Assembly: GCA_003024175.1 (NCBI GenBank)
Contig: MDYQ01000308.1
Coordinates: 1 to 26,682 of the forward strand
Direction of reading: 5' to 3'
Origin: Planoprotostelium fungivorum
Taxonomy: Eukaryota; Evosea; Variosea; Cavosteliida; Cavosteliaceae
DNA: 26,682 bases
Both the position numbers and the translations under genes were made by a program. The notes below the pieces were generated by a model that searched no databases, was not told the origin of the DNA, and worked only from the letters and a program-made list of their open reading frames with translations. Shown here piece after piece: positions 25,788 to 26,682 of the stretch (positions are counted from its first letter, which is position 1; each line of letters begins with the position of its first letter).

Positions 25788-26682
25788 ATGGCGCTCCCCA
25801 TACGTTTTCAGGAGGTTCTTCAGGTGAACTTCCTTCCTCATTCTTCTCTTCCCTCTCCTCTTCTTCTCTCTCACGACTCTATCTTGTCTTCCTAAACCTA
25901 CAACGTCATAACCAATTATATCATTGTATCAGATATCTGAATCGTCAACAGCTGCCCGCTCTGGGTATCAACCCTGCAGCCATAGGGTTCGCTTTTTTGA
26001 CCATGGAGTCCGACCGATACATCGTCGTGAGAGAGGTGGCAGCTACCCCAGAGCAGAAGTCACAGATTGCCATCATCGACATGCAGAACCCCGGCAACGT
26101 CGTTCGCAGACCCATCACGGCCGACAGTGCCATCCAGCACCCCACCCAAAACATCATCGCCCTCAAGGGTAAATCGTCCATCTTTTATTTCATTTTATTC
26201 ATTCCCTCCAGCCGGAAATATGCTGCAGATCTTCAACTTGGACCAGAAGGCCAAATTGAAAGCAACCACCATGACCGATGCCGTTGTCTACTGGCGATGG
26301 ATCTCCACCAGCACCATCGCTCTCGTCACCGCCACGGCCGCCTACCACTGGGCCCTTGAGGGACAATCAGAGCCAGTCAAAGTCTTCGATCGCCATCAGT
26401 CCCTCGCTGATTGCCAGATCATCAACTACAAGGCCGACGATGACCAAAAGTGGTTGTGTGTCGTAGGTATCGCTCAGCGAGACGGTCGCATCGCCGGTGC
26501 CATGCAACTCTACTCCACCGAGAAGAAGGTGTCTCAAGCCATCGAGGGTCACGCCTCCGCCTTCGGCAGCTTCGTTGTAGATGGAGGAAACAAGCCTTCC
26601 ACCATCTTCACTTTTGCCAAGAAGACCGGAACGGAAGCCAAGGTGAGCCGGCACCCGGCGTCGCAAACGATTGATCCACCTC
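25788..26682 (+). CDS. CLTC: Clathrin heavy chain, right copy, 5' part only (cut by window edge)
   Basis: Exons 25788-25823, 25952-26168 and 26212-26642 encode the first 228 codons (most of the N-terminal beta-propeller), identical to the left copy. The window ends inside intron 3 (26643 onward), three bases before where the copied acceptor would finish. Whether a complete second clathrin gene, a truncated one or an assembly edge follows cannot be seen. Confidence 0.85.

Larger units (their letters stand above)
21506..26682. repeat. Right arm of the >=5177-bp perfect inverted repeat (runs off window)
   Basis: Reverse complement of 9910-15086 with no difference found. It carries the 3' half of Cys-rich copy 2, a second nucleotidyltransferase, a second RBM39 and the 5' end of a second clathrin gene. 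It reaches the window edge, so its outer end and outer flank cannot be seen. Confidence 0.97.

Overview
The window is nuclear DNA from a compact, intron-dense eukaryote, most likely a free-living protist. Genes lie a few hundred bases apart on both strands, introns are mostly 37-55 nt with GT-AG ends, and poly(A) signals sit at or just after stop codons. An amoebozoan is my best guess, from the mix of an EGF/mucin-like surface protein, small secreted Cys-rich proteins and very short introns. That guess rests on general impression, not on a search.

Layout from left to right. (1) 279-4120, minus: a multi-exon secreted or type I membrane protein with a signal peptide, one EGF-like module, a Thr/Pro-rich repeat stalk and a C-terminal membrane helix. 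(2) 4674-5021, minus: a possible tiny three-exon gene. (3) 5097-10804, minus: a complete clathrin heavy chain; I resolve 12 exons that sum to 1721 codons with phases agreeing throughout. (4) 11234-13439, plus: an RBM39/CAPER-like SR splicing factor with 10 exons and 547 codons. (5) 13562-14589, minus: a polymerase-beta-fold nucleotidyltransferase with 3 exons and 310 codons. (6) 14940-15275, minus: a small secreted 10-cysteine protein. (7) 16162-20708, plus: PEX6, the peroxisomal AAA ATPase. (8) 21317-26682: the block from items 6, 5, 4 and the start of item 3 again, in reverse order and orientation.

The dominant structure is a very large inverted repeat. Positions x and y pair as x + y = 36592. 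The left arm 9910-15086 and the right arm 21506-26682 (at least 5177 bp each, no indel and no substitution found where I compared them) flank a 6.4 kb unique spacer carrying PEX6. The right arm runs off the window end, so its true length is unknown. At the inner edge the perfect identity stops inside the Cys-rich gene pair. The first 189 coding bases of those two genes differ at about 25 sites, and their proximal promoters are related but diverged. Either an older inverted paralog pair seeded a very recent copying or conversion event, or the assembly is chimeric at that point.

A second theme is the introns. Many carry an 8-11 nt motif (CTCGTTGTAGA or its reverse complement). Three RBM39 introns end in the same 14 nt, several introns can fold on perfect inverted repeats, and a branch-site-like CTGAC lies about 9-12 nt before the 3' AG. 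Apart from the duplication, the genes do not form a pathway: they are housekeeping trafficking (clathrin), splicing (RBM39), peroxisome import (PEX6) and surface or secreted proteins.
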